Origin: Dehalococcoidia bacterium
GTDB lineage: Bacteria; Chloroflexota; Dehalococcoidia; Bin125
Assembly: GCA_022825855.1 (NCBI GenBank)
Contig: JAJDWB010000002.1
Location: 124,001-188,000, forward strand
DNA: 64,000 bases
Reading direction: 5' to 3'
Below are positions 33,500 to 41,211 of the stretch, one piece after another (the first letter of the stretch is position 1; each line of letters begins with the position of its first letter). Both the position numbers and the translations under genes were made by a program. The notes under the pieces were generated by a model. It searched no databases, was not told the origin of the DNA, and worked only from the letters and a program-made list of their open reading frames with translations.

Positions 33500-34333
33500 C
33501 TAGCGGATGTGGGCGGGGGCGTCGTCGGTGTCGGCGGCGATGATGGCCATGTCGTCGGCGTCGAGGTCGTCGAGTTCGCCCTGGCGGTAGGCGTCGTAGA
33601 GGTTGAAGAGCTCGGTCTTGTGCGGGCGCTTGCGGCCGATGGGGCAGGCTTCCCAAGCCTCGTAGTCCTCGTCGCAATAGCCGAGACGGCGCTCGCCGCA
33701 CTTGGGCTGGAGCTGGCGGCCCAGCTCGGGCGCGACGCGGACGACCTCGGCCCGCATCAGCGAGACGACCTTGCGGAACTCCCACTGGGCGCGGGTGCAG
33801 AGCCGGAGGTCGGAGATGTGCAGCAGCGAGGCGAAGTTGACGGTGATCTTGAAGTTGGTGTTGGTTGCGTTGGGCAGGAGGAAGCGGGCGTCTTCGGCGG
33901 GGACGCCGGCCTCGACCATTTTCTCGTAGAGCGCGCCGGCCTGTGCGAAGAGGGCGGTCATGTCGTCGCCGAGTCCGGCGCGTTCGACCGTCCTGGGGAT
34001 CGAGTAGGGGAAGGCGCCGCCCTTGTAGGTGACGTAACGCTGGCTCTGCTGCTCGAAGCTGATCCCGATGCGGTGACGCACGAACTGGTGCGAGAAGGCG
34101 CGCGAGACGCCGGAGATGCCGAACTCGAAGTGGACCTGCTCGAGCGGGGACATGTGGCCGGTGAGCAGGCGGGCCTCAACGAATTCGAGCATCTTCTCCT
34201 GGGAGATGCGTTCGTCATCGATCCGGTCGAGGACCTGCTGCGGCGTGAGCGCCGAGTAGCAGACGCGGTAGGCCATGTAGAGGGCGCGAATCGGATCCTT
34301 GGTGTGGTCGATCAGCTTGACGGAGATTGCCAC
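33500..34333 (-). CDS. thyX: Flavin-dependent thymidylate synthase
   Basis: Makes dTMP from dUMP using FAD, NADPH and methylene-tetrahydrofolate. The signature region reads QFVRHRIGISFEQQSQRY, the ThyX motif, and LRLCTRAQWEFRKVV is the second conserved stretch. The C-terminus has a Cys-rich part (CGERRLGYC, EACPIGRK) that is an extension found in some ThyX groups. The first family-like residues are ISVKLIDHTKDPIRALYMAYRVCYS. GTG 34333 is therefore the likely start, giving 277 residues; ATG 34402 is the alternative. Confidence 0.88.
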   Translation of the reverse strand: MAISVKLIDHTKDPIRALYMAYRVCYSALTPQQVLDRIDDERISQEKMLEFVEARLLTGHMSPLEQVHFEFGISGVSRAFSHQFVRHRIGISFEQQSQRYVTYKGGAFPYSIPRTVERAGLGDDMTALFAQAGALYEKMVEAGVPAEDARFLLPNATNTNFKITVNFASLLHISDLRLCTRAQWEFRKVVSLMRAEVVRVAPELGRQLQPKCGERRLGYCDEDYEAWEACPIGRKRPHKTELFNLYDAYRQGELDDLDADDMAIIAADTDDAPAHIR

Positions 34334-34419
34334 GTCGGTGTGCTCGCTTGCTATGTCAACCGAAGATAGCGCAGGGCAACTCGACACTCGCGGTAGCCCC
34401 ATCACGCTTTTCGATTGGG

Positions 34420-34734
34420 TCAGATGTGCCGGGCGGTGCTCCAGGGCTTCCAGCCGCACTTGCGCCAGATGCGCAGGGCGTAGCGGGCGTTGTAGAGCGG
34501 TCGCATCGCCAGAGCGGTGTCGAGATCCTCGCCGATTTCGTCCTCACCGAAGTACTTCCACCAGCCATTGATCTGAAAGAGGCCGTAGCTGCCGCCCGAA
34601 GGATCTTGCTCATTGATTGCGCGAGGATTCCAACGGCTCTCGTGGAACGCGATCGTGACGGCGTTGTCCAGCTCGTCCTGCGGCCAGCCGGCTGCTCGAA
34701 GGACTGCACGGAGACGCGGCTCGGCGAGGACCAT
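34420..34734 (-). CDS. SLT/lysozyme-like transglycosylase-fold protein
   Basis: A 104-residue protein with the lytic-transglycosylase signature: catalytic-type Glu in AFHESRWNPRAI, then SGGSYGLFQINGWWKYFG, and YNARYALRIWRKCGWKPW. The pattern matches the small SLT/lysozyme-like domain that cuts peptidoglycan, but there is no signal peptide or membrane anchor. The reading frame upstream runs back 10 codons to the TAG stop of the SCP2-like gene without another start. It could be secreted otherwise, be a domain remnant, or act in the cytoplasm. A cell wall is not certain for this lineage. Confidence 0.65.
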   Translation of the reverse strand: MVLAEPRLRAVLRAAGWPQDELDNAVTIAFHESRWNPRAINEQDPSGGSYGLFQINGWWKYFGEDEIGEDLDTALAMRPLYNARYALRIWRKCGWKPWSTARHI

Positions 34735-34764
34735 CTTGTCGGCGCGTTGTCGATCGGCTGGTTG

Positions 34765-35190
34765 CTAGGCGAACGTCGTCTCGACCGTTGAGGAGGCGTC
34801 GAAGAAGTCCTGCAGCGTCTGGTTGAAGCGATAGAAGAGGTCGCGGCGGGTGTAGTCCTCGCCCTTGGCCAGTTCTTCCGGGCTCTCGAGGTCGATCGTG
34901 TTGAGGGTGTGATGCAGGTCGGCGTGGCCGTTGCTCTGGATGTTCTCGATCATTTCGCGCCAGCGGTCTTCGGGCATGACCAGGGTGAAGTCGAGGTCTT
35001 CGGCGTCGGCGCTGGTGGAGATGTCGGCGATTTCGGGGATTTCGTAGCCGTCGAAGACCAGCTTGATCGTGGTTTCGCCGACGTTGACGCCCATGGCGCA
35101 ATCCATCATGCCGAAGTCCCGCCAGTGCGGGTCGTCCTGGACCGTGTCGCGGAGCGCCTCAAACCATTCGACGGACGGGAACTGCGGCAT
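34765..35190 (-). CDS. SCP2 sterol-transfer-domain-like protein
   Basis: A 141-residue protein beginning MPQFPSVEWFEALRDTVQDDPHWRDFGMMDCAMGVNVGETTIKLVFDGY, the pattern of stand-alone SCP2-like lipid-binding proteins. The middle LDFTLVMPEDRWREMIENI and the DLHHTLNTIDLESPEELAKGEDY tail complete the fold. A hydrophobic ligand such as a fatty acyl-CoA is likely but not identified. GGAGG lies upstream of ATG 35190. Its TAG stop is in frame with the following transglycosylase-like gene. Confidence 0.65.
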   Translation of the reverse strand: MPQFPSVEWFEALRDTVQDDPHWRDFGMMDCAMGVNVGETTIKLVFDGYEIPEIADISTSADAEDLDFTLVMPEDRWREMIENIQSNGHADLHHTLNTIDLESPEELAKGEDYTRRDLFYRFNQTLQDFFDASSTVETTFA

Positions 35191-35337
35191 TGTCTGCCTC
35201 CGTTTGCTGATGCGTGTGTGAATACGTGGCGAGTTTATCAAGCCATCGGGCTTTGGCCAGTGCCAGCGCCTACAGAGGCGAACGGAGCCGCACTGCGCCG
35301 TTCCAAGACGTGCGCAGGCATACTCGTGCGAGAGCGG

Positions 35338-35811
35338 CTAGTAGCCGCTGCGGCGGCCGAGCGTGCGTACGTCCCAGGCGGCGATCAGGACGCCGAGCGC
35401 GAGGAAGAACGCGATCAGGCCGAGCAGCACGTTGCCGCCGGCGCCGTCGATCTCGGCGAGCTGGCGCAGCGCGATCAGCACGCTGGCGGTGACGACGCAG
35501 AGTCCGATGTAGAGCCAGTTGTGGATCCACTCGGCGGCGAAGTTGACGGCGATGGCGACGCCGACCGCGACGTTGACGACGATCAGCAGGTGGACGTCGG
35601 CGTGGCGGCTCCAGCCGCCCCAGGCGGTGCCGGTGAGTTCGTTCAGTTCGACGGCGGTGCCGCCGCGGATGGCGAGGAAGAGGACGACGATGGCCGCGCC
35701 GACCGCGCCGCCGACCAGCGGGCGCAGCATGCGCGGGCCCATGACGTCCCAGACGCGCGAGGGCAGCGCGCCCAGCGTGGTGCGGCTGTGTTCGTAGCGG
35801 TGTTCGTCCAT
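35338..35811 (-). CDS. Four-helix membrane protein of unknown function
   Basis: A 157-residue protein with four hydrophobic segments at about residues 30-49, 73-93, 98-118 and 124-145. The N-terminal 28 residues are hydrophilic, and the C-terminus ends with a basic RTLGRRSGY. No catalytic or transport motif is visible. GGAGGAC lies upstream of ATG 35811. It lies between the SCP2-like gene and an SDR gene on the same strand, so the unit may be co-transcribed. Confidence 0.55.
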   Translation of the reverse strand: MDEHRYEHSRTTLGALPSRVWDVMGPRMLRPLVGGAVGAAIVVLFLAIRGGTAVELNELTGTAWGGWSRHADVHLLIVVNVAVGVAIAVNFAAEWIHNWLYIGLCVVTASVLIALRQLAEIDGAGGNVLLGLIAFFLALGVLIAAWDVRTLGRRSGY

Positions 35812-35837
35812 TGGGGGTGTCCTCCGCTGGAGCCAGT

Positions 35838-36617
35838 CTAGATGTTGGAGCGGGTCTGTCCGCCGTCGACGTTGAGGCAGGCGCCGGTGACCCAGCTCGC
35901 GCGGGGCGAGGCGAGGAAGGCGACCACGTCGGCGACCTCCTCGGGCCGGCCGAAGCGGTTGAAAGCGATCGTGTCGAGGACGCTGCGCTGAATGCCTTCG
36001 GGATCGTCGTCGTAGCGGGTCTGCCAGCGCGAGTTGGGCCAGGCGATCGAACCGGGCGCGACGGCGTTGGCGCGGATGTTGCTGGGGCCGAGTTCCAGGG
36101 CGAGCGACTTGGCGTGGCTGTGCATGGCGGCCTTCATCGCGTTGTACTGGGCAGAGCCGCCGGCTTCGCGGCCGAAGATCGAGCCGATGTGGATTATGGA
36201 CGAGCTGTCGGCGCCGTCGCCGGCGGCGGCCTTAACGAGGTGCGGCAGCGCGGCGCGGGTGGTGCGCACGGCGGCCATCAGGTTGAGGTCGAACATGTCC
36301 TGCCAGACTTCATCGGCCTCGCCGCGCAGGGAGACGCCCATGTTGTTGATCAGGATGTCGAGGCCACCGAGCGCGTCGACGGCGGCGTCAACGGCGCGGT
36401 CGCCGGCGTCGGCGTCGCCGAGGTCGACGGCGGTCCAGTGGGTGCGTCCGGATCCGGCGGCGTCGATCCGGGCCGCGGCCTGTTCGAGCGCGTCGGGCCG
36501 GCGGGAGCAGATCGAGACATCGGCGCCCTCGGCCGACAGCGAGACGGCGCAGTAGAGACCGATGCCTTCCGACGCGCCGGTGATCAACGCCCGCTTGCCG
36601 CTCAGTGCCAGATCCAT
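35838..36617 (-). CDS. SDR family oxidoreductase
   Basis: A 259-residue short-chain dehydrogenase: ITGASEGIG at the nucleotide-binding turn (about residues 12-20), NNMG in place of the usual NNAG, Ser in IIHIGSIFG and the YxxxK pair in AQYNAMKAAM. The C-terminus WVTGACLNVDGGQTRSNI is typical of FabG-like SDRs. GGAGGGCGG lies upstream of ATG 36617. It is divergent from the penicillin-acylase gene across 53 bp. The substrate is unknown. Confidence 0.85.
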   Translation of the reverse strand: MDLALSGKRALITGASEGIGLYCAVSLSAEGADVSICSRRPDALEQAAARIDAAGSGRTHWTAVDLGDADAGDRAVDAAVDALGGLDILINNMGVSLRGEADEVWQDMFDLNLMAAVRTTRAALPHLVKAAAGDGADSSSIIHIGSIFGREAGGSAQYNAMKAAMHSHAKSLALELGPSNIRANAVAPGSIAWPNSRWQTRYDDDPEGIQRSVLDTIAFNRFGRPEEVADVVAFLASPRASWVTGACLNVDGGQTRSNI

Positions 36618-36670
36618 GGCCGCCCTCCTGGATTTCTCGCGAACAGTCTATGACGGCGTAGGCTCAGATC

Positions 36671-39082
36671 ATGGACGATTCCGGGAACGGCGCCGGGTTG
36701 GGCATTGACTGGCGGGGGCTGGCGCTGTCGTTGCGGCAGGGCGGGAGCCTTCTGCGGGCGCTGGCCGGGACGACGCTGGCCAATGCGCTGCAACTGCCGC
36801 GGGGGCCGAAGCGACGAGGCCGGACGGTGGTGGCCGGGCTGGACGCGCCGGTCGAGATCATCCGCGACCGCTACGACATCCCGCACTGCTTCGCCGAATC
36901 GGCGGGCGACGCGCTCTTTGCGCTGGGCTATGTGCAAGCGCAGGACCGGCTCTGGCAAATGCAGTGGAACCGGCGGGCGGCGCGGGGGCGGGTCTCGGAG
37001 ATTGCGGGTCCGCAGGCACTGGCGGTGGACCGATTCTGCCGCACGCTCGGCTTCGGTCGCGCGTCGGAAGCGGCCTGGGAGGCGACGCCGGCCGATCAGA
37101 AGCAGCAGCTTGCGCCGTACGTGGCCGGGATCAACGCGGCCATCGCGCGAGCGCCGCAGCCGTTCGAGGCGCAGGTGCTGGGCGACCGGATCGGCCCCTG
37201 GCAAGCGTCGGACAGTATCGCCTGGGGCAAGCTACTCTCCTGCCTGCTGGCTCCGGCCTGGGAGCAGCAGTTGATGCGGGCGCGGATCGTCGAGCTGGCA
37301 GGAGTGGACGTCCTGCGCGAACTGGATCCGCCGCTCTCAGAGGACACCTCGGCGGCGGTGCCGCCGGGCGCGCCCTACGGCGAGCTCGCCGCGCCGCTGC
37401 AGGCGGCTGCGCGGCAGGCGTCGGAGCTGCTGGGTTTGCAGCAAGGCGCGTCCAACAACTGGGCGGTGGACGCTCGGCACACCGAGGACGGCGCGCCGCT
37501 GTTCGCCTGCGACCCGCACCTCAATCCGGTGACGCCGCCGCATACGTACTTCGTGCACCTGCACTGTCCAGAGTTCAACGCGGCCGGTGCGAGCGTGCCC
37601 GGATTGCCGGGGATCGTCTGGGGATTCAACGACCAGATCGCTTGGGGGCCGACGGCGGCGCTGATGTCGATGAACGTGGCCGTGGTCGAGCAACTGTCGG
37701 ACGACGGCACGAGGTCGCTGACGCCCGACGGTTGGGTCGATCTGTCGGAGCGCGAGGAGCAGATCGAGGTGCGCGGTTATCCCCCCAGCCGGATCCGGCT
37801 GCGGGAGACGGTCAACGGGCCGGTCGTCGGCGATGTCCTGCCGGATGACGTGCGGGATCGCTGGAGCGGCCGCTGGGCGGTCTCGTTGCACTCGCGCATC
37901 CTCGCGCCGAGGCACGGCGGCGGCGGGATCGCCGACATGCTGGGGGCGCGCAACTGGGATGAGTTCAGCGCGGCCGCGGGCGACATGGCCGACTTCAACC
38001 TCTGCTACGCCTACGCCGATCGCGAGCAGGTTGGGTTACGGGTCAGCGGCGACGTGCCCGGCGGCGACATGGCCGCGCTGCGCTTTCCCGCGGCCGGCTG
38101 GGCGCCGAGCGATCGCGGGGGCGTGCCGACGATGCCGGTCTGCGGCGACGAACTGCCCCACGCCATCGATCCTCCGGGCGGGATTGTGGTCAGCGCCAAT
38201 GCGCCGCTGGCGCCCGTTGAGCAGAGCCGCTTCGGGGCGGAGTATCTCGATCCGGGACGCGCCGCGCGGATCCGCGAGCGGCTCGATGGCGACGCGCCGC
38301 ATTCGTTTGAGTCCTTTGCGCGGATCCAGACCGACCGCGTCTCGCTGCCGCTGCGCGAGTTCGCCGCCCGGCTGGGCGACGATTCGCTGGCCGGATGGGA
38401 CGGGGAGATGTCGGCCGATTCCGTCGACGCGGCGATCGTCGCGGCGACGCTAATCGAGTACCGGCGGGACGCGGTGGCCCGCGTGCTCGGTCCCGAGGGC
38501 GATGAACTGCTGGCGCCGCTGCTGGCGATCCCGACGCTGGACATCTTCTCGGCGCACGCCACATCCTGGGCGCTGAAGCGGATCGACGCCGATCCCGAGG
38601 GAGAGCGCCTGCATCTGGCCGCGGCCCATGAGCGGGCGGTCGAGACGCTGCGCCGTCGGCTCGGTCCCGAGCGCTCGGCCTGGAGTTGGGGACGCTGCCG
38701 GCAGCTTGTGCTCAGCCACGGCCTGGCCGATGCGCCGGTGATCGGTCCGCTGCTCTCGCCGGGGCCGTTCGCCTATGGCGGCGAGGCCGACACGGTCGCG
38801 CAGTCCGGGGTCCTGGGACTGCGCCACTTCCAGTCGGCCAGCGCGATTCCGGCGCTACGACTGATCGTCAAGCTGAGCGATCCGCCGGAGGCGCGCTTCG
38901 CCGTCGCGGGCGAACAGATCCACGATCCGCTGCACGCGAACGGTCCGTTGACCGACGCCTGGCTGAAGGATCGCTACCTGCCCCTGCACCGCGATCGCCG
39001 GGCCGTTGAGGACGCCGCCGCGACCGGTTCGACGCGGCGGGCGCGGCGGCTCAAGCTCATTCCCAGGGCTTCGGTACACTGA
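36671..39082 (+). CDS. Penicillin acylase family (Ntn hydrolase) protein
   Basis: An 803-residue member of the penicillin acylase family, which hydrolyses amides such as beta-lactam side chains or acyl-homoserine lactones. The alpha-chain part has VEIIRDRYDIPHCFAES and FALGYVQAQDRLWQM. The beta-chain would start at the Ser of GASNNWAV, the autocatalytic cleavage and nucleophile site. Then follow FACDPHLNPVTPPHTY, GLPGIVWGFNDQIAWGPTAA and a C-terminal FAVAGEQIHDPLHAN. No signal peptide is visible, unlike most characterised members, so it may act in the cytoplasm or be exported by another route. Confidence 0.87.
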   Translation: MDDSGNGAGLGIDWRGLALSLRQGGSLLRALAGTTLANALQLPRGPKRRGRTVVAGLDAPVEIIRDRYDIPHCFAESAGDALFALGYVQAQDRLWQMQWNRRAARGRVSEIAGPQALAVDRFCRTLGFGRASEAAWEATPADQKQQLAPYVAGINAAIARAPQPFEAQVLGDRIGPWQASDSIAWGKLLSCLLAPAWEQQLMRARIVELAGVDVLRELDPPLSEDTSAAVPPGAPYGELAAPLQAAARQASELLGLQQGASNNWAVDARHTEDGAPLFACDPHLNPVTPPHTYFVHLHCPEFNAAGASVPGLPGIVWGFNDQIAWGPTAALMSMNVAVVEQLSDDGTRSLTPDGWVDLSEREEQIEVRGYPPSRIRLRETVNGPVVGDVLPDDVRDRWSGRWAVSLHSRILAPRHGGGGIADMLGARNWDEFSAAAGDMADFNLCYAYADREQVGLRVSGDVPGGDMAALRFPAAGWAPSDRGGVPTMPVCGDELPHAIDPPGGIVVSANAPLAPVEQSRFGAEYLDPGRAARIRERLDGDAPHSFESFARIQTDRVSLPLREFAARLGDDSLAGWDGEMSADSVDAAIVAATLIEYRRDAVARVLGPEGDELLAPLLAIPTLDIFSAHATSWALKRIDADPEGERLHLAAAHERAVETLRRRLGPERSAWSWGRCRQLVLSHGLADAPVIGPLLSPGPFAYGGEADTVAQSGVLGLRHFQSASAIPALRLIVKLSDPPEARFAVAGEQIHDPLHANGPLTDAWLKDRYLPLHRDRRAVEDAAATGSTRRARRLKLIPRASVH

Positions 39083-39114
39083 ATCACTTAGACGCGACAG
39101 GAACGACCCGCTGC

Positions 39115-39831
39115 ATGACCGGCTCAGTGCCACTCCGCTTCGAGCGCACCGACGAGATCGCCGTAATCGGCGGCGGCGGCGTGCTCGACGGCGAGTTCGT
39201 CAACCAACTCACCCAGCTCTGCGACGCGCTCGACGACGAGGTGCGCGTGCTGGTGCTCAATCCCGATGCGAGCGTCTGGCAGGGCTTCCAGGGCGATGTC
39301 GCCTCATTTGCGCCCGGCGATCCGTTCGCTGCGTTGGCAGAGCTGGCGCAGCCGTCGATTGCTGTGATTCCTGGGTCGATGAGCGGAGGCGGGCTCGAGC
39401 TGGCGATGGCCGCCGACATCCGCGTGGCCGGCTCCGACTCGCGGATCGGTTTCGATCCGCTCGCCGGCGAGTTTCCCCGGGCCGGCGGATTGCAACGCCT
39501 GACCCGCGCGATCGGGCGCTCGAGAGCCACGCAACTGGTAATGCTCGATCGGGAGATCGACTCTGGGACCGCGCTCGACTGGGGTCTGGTCAACGCAGTC
39601 GATGACGATCCGGTCGGTATGGCGATGCAGATCGCGGAATCAATCGCGTCGCGCGGGCCGCTCGCGGCTCGCTACGCCAAAGACGCCATCGGACACGGAC
39701 TCGAAATGCCGCTGGCGCAGGCGCTGCACTACGAGACCGAACTGACCATCCTGCTGCAGGACACCACAGACCGGGCCGAGGGCGTCGGCGCGTTCGTCGA
39801 GAAACGTTCGCCGCAGTTCAGCGGCGCATGA
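39115..39831 (+). CDS. Enoyl-CoA hydratase/isomerase family protein (altered active site)
   Basis: A 238-residue crotonase-fold protein. The oxyanion-hole segment SGGGLELAMAADIRVA (with Glu95) and GLQRLTRAIGR are clear. At the position of the second catalytic Glu of hydratases there is Asp114 (GFDPLAGEFPRAGG), so it may be an isomerase or another crotonase activity rather than a hydratase. AGGA lies ahead of ATG 39115. It follows the penicillin acylase gene after 32 bp and precedes the small tandem paralogues. Confidence 0.72.
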   Translation: MTGSVPLRFERTDEIAVIGGGGVLDGEFVNQLTQLCDALDDEVRVLVLNPDASVWQGFQGDVASFAPGDPFAALAELAQPSIAVIPGSMSGGGLELAMAADIRVAGSDSRIGFDPLAGEFPRAGGLQRLTRAIGRSRATQLVMLDREIDSGTALDWGLVNAVDDDPVGMAMQIAESIASRGPLAARYAKDAIGHGLEMPLAQALHYETELTILLQDTTDRAEGVGAFVEKRSPQFSGA

Positions 39832-39889
39832 ACCAGGAAGCACCCGGCCCACCGGAACGGTGCCGGTCCCGACAGAGGAGAAACGAACG

Positions 39890-40138
39890 ATGCGACTGAT
39901 TCTGGACGAAGAAGAAACCTGGTCGTTGATGACCCTGATCACGGCCCAGGTGCTCGATCAGGTGGAACTCTCGGACGAGGCGATCAAGGCGATCCGCGAC
40001 TGGCGGGCCGGCGTGGTCGAGGGCAACGCGGCCATGGAGGCTGTCGGCGCCGCCGTCAACGAGGCGCTGGGCAACACGATCGACGAGGAACTGACGCGAA
40101 CGATCCGCCGTCGCGACTACTACCGCACCGTTCGCTAG
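39890..40138 (+). CDS. Small alpha-helical protein, tandem paralogue A
   Basis: An 82-residue mostly helical protein, no known family recognised. It starts RLILDEEETWSLMTLITAQVLDQVELS and shares the pattern L-x-x-EE-x-W, V-L/M-x-x-V-E and IR-W with the next gene. GAGGAG lies 9 nt upstream of ATG 39890. It sits between two crotonase genes in an apparent operon, so it may be a small accessory subunit or regulator of acyl-CoA metabolism; this is inference from position only. Confidence 0.6.
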   Translation: MRLILDEEETWSLMTLITAQVLDQVELSDEAIKAIRDWRAGVVEGNAAMEAVGAAVNEALGNTIDEELTRTIRRRDYYRTVR

Positions 40139-40174
40139 ACAGACTCAACGACAGCCGGAAGAGGGAAGACGCAC

Positions 40175-40417
40175 ATGGTCAAGGTCGAACTCGACATCGA
40201 AGAAGCCTGGGCGGTGTTCAGCCAGGTAGTCAATCACATGCTGGAGGAAGTGGAGATGGACAAGTCCGACCGGGCCAAGATCCGCCGCTGGAAGTCCAGC
40301 GAGATGCGTCCCGGCCGCGAGGAGATGGAGGCGCTGCATGAGAAGATGAACGCCGACATCGAACGGCTCTGGGAAGTCCGCCGCAAGAGTGAGATCCGCA
40401 AACCCGACTGGCGTTGA
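40175..40417 (+). CDS. Small alpha-helical protein, tandem paralogue B
   Basis: An 80-residue paralogue of the preceding protein: VKVELDIEEAWAVFSQVVNHMLEEVEMD matches paralogue A in the EE-x-W and V-E positions and in the later IRRW. The C-terminal half is strongly charged (EALHEKMNADIERLWEVRRK), suggesting a helix bundle or coiled coil. Its stop codon overlaps the crotonase ATG (TGATG), which indicates translational coupling. Confidence 0.6.
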   Translation: MVKVELDIEEAWAVFSQVVNHMLEEVEMDKSDRAKIRRWKSSEMRPGREEMEALHEKMNADIERLWEVRRKSEIRKPDWR

Positions 40418-41151
40418 TGTCCGAACCGCTCGTCCTCTATGACAAACCGATTGACGGCGTCGCCTGCGTCACGCTGAATCGTCCCGAGGCGCTGAACGCC
40501 ATCAACCTGGCGATGCGCGACGAGCTCTGGACCTACATCTCGGCCGCAGAGCTGGATCCCGATGTACGGGTGCTGGTGTTTCGCGGCGCGGGTCCGCGCG
40601 CCTTCTCCGCCGGGGCCGACATCTCCGAGTTCGGCACGGCCCCTTCGCTGCACGAGTCGCGCGAGGCGCGGCGGTTGCGGGATCTCTGGGCGCTGCTCGA
40701 GGATCTGCCGCTGCCGACGATTGCCGCGCTGCACGGGTTCTGCTTCGGCGCGGGGATCGAGCTGCCGCTCTACTGCGACCTGCGGATTGCGGCCGAGAAC
40801 ACGCAGATCGGCCTGCCCGAAGTCAGCCTCGGCTACATTCCCTCGGCCGGCGGCACCCAACTGATGCCGCGGATCGCGCCGCCGGGTGTCGCCCGCGGAC
40901 TGATCCTCAGCGGCGATCCGATCGACGCCGACCGGGCGCTGGCCTGGGGCATCGTGCATCGTCTGGTCGCGGCGGACGAGCTGGACGACGCGGTCTTCGC
41001 CGCGGCGCAGCGACTGGCGCAGTCGGAGCCGGCGCTGGTGTCGGCGGTCAAGCGGGGCATACGCCGAGGTCTCGACCTGCCTATGTCCACTGCGATCCGG
41101 CAAGACGCGCTGACCGCACGCCGATTGGCCAATACACTGTCTCATCGTTAA
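40417..41151 (+). CDS. Enoyl-CoA hydratase/isomerase family protein
   Basis: A 244-residue crotonase with a complete hydratase-type active site: SAGADISEFG at residues 64-73, GAGIELPLYCD with Glu115 and GLPEVSLGYIPSAGG with Glu135. It is translationally coupled to the small helical gene upstream and followed after 60 bp by an acyl-CoA synthetase, which suggests a role in activating and oxidising a carboxylic acid. Confidence 0.85.
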   Translation: MSEPLVLYDKPIDGVACVTLNRPEALNAINLAMRDELWTYISAAELDPDVRVLVFRGAGPRAFSAGADISEFGTAPSLHESREARRLRDLWALLEDLPLPTIAALHGFCFGAGIELPLYCDLRIAAENTQIGLPEVSLGYIPSAGGTQLMPRIAPPGVARGLILSGDPIDADRALAWGIVHRLVAADELDDAVFAAAQRLAQSEPALVSAVKRGIRRGLDLPMSTAIRQDALTARRLANTLSHR

Positions 41152-41211
41152 CCGATTCACGCTCGCAAATCGCGAGTTCGCCGCATCAGGCCCGTCCAAG
41201 GAGTCGTCCCC

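Noticed and set aside
34735-34767. Programmed stop read-through joining the SCP2-like and SLT-like genes
   Set aside because: The frames are continuous across one TAG, but there is no recoding signal and the SLT gene has its own ATG; kept only as a question.
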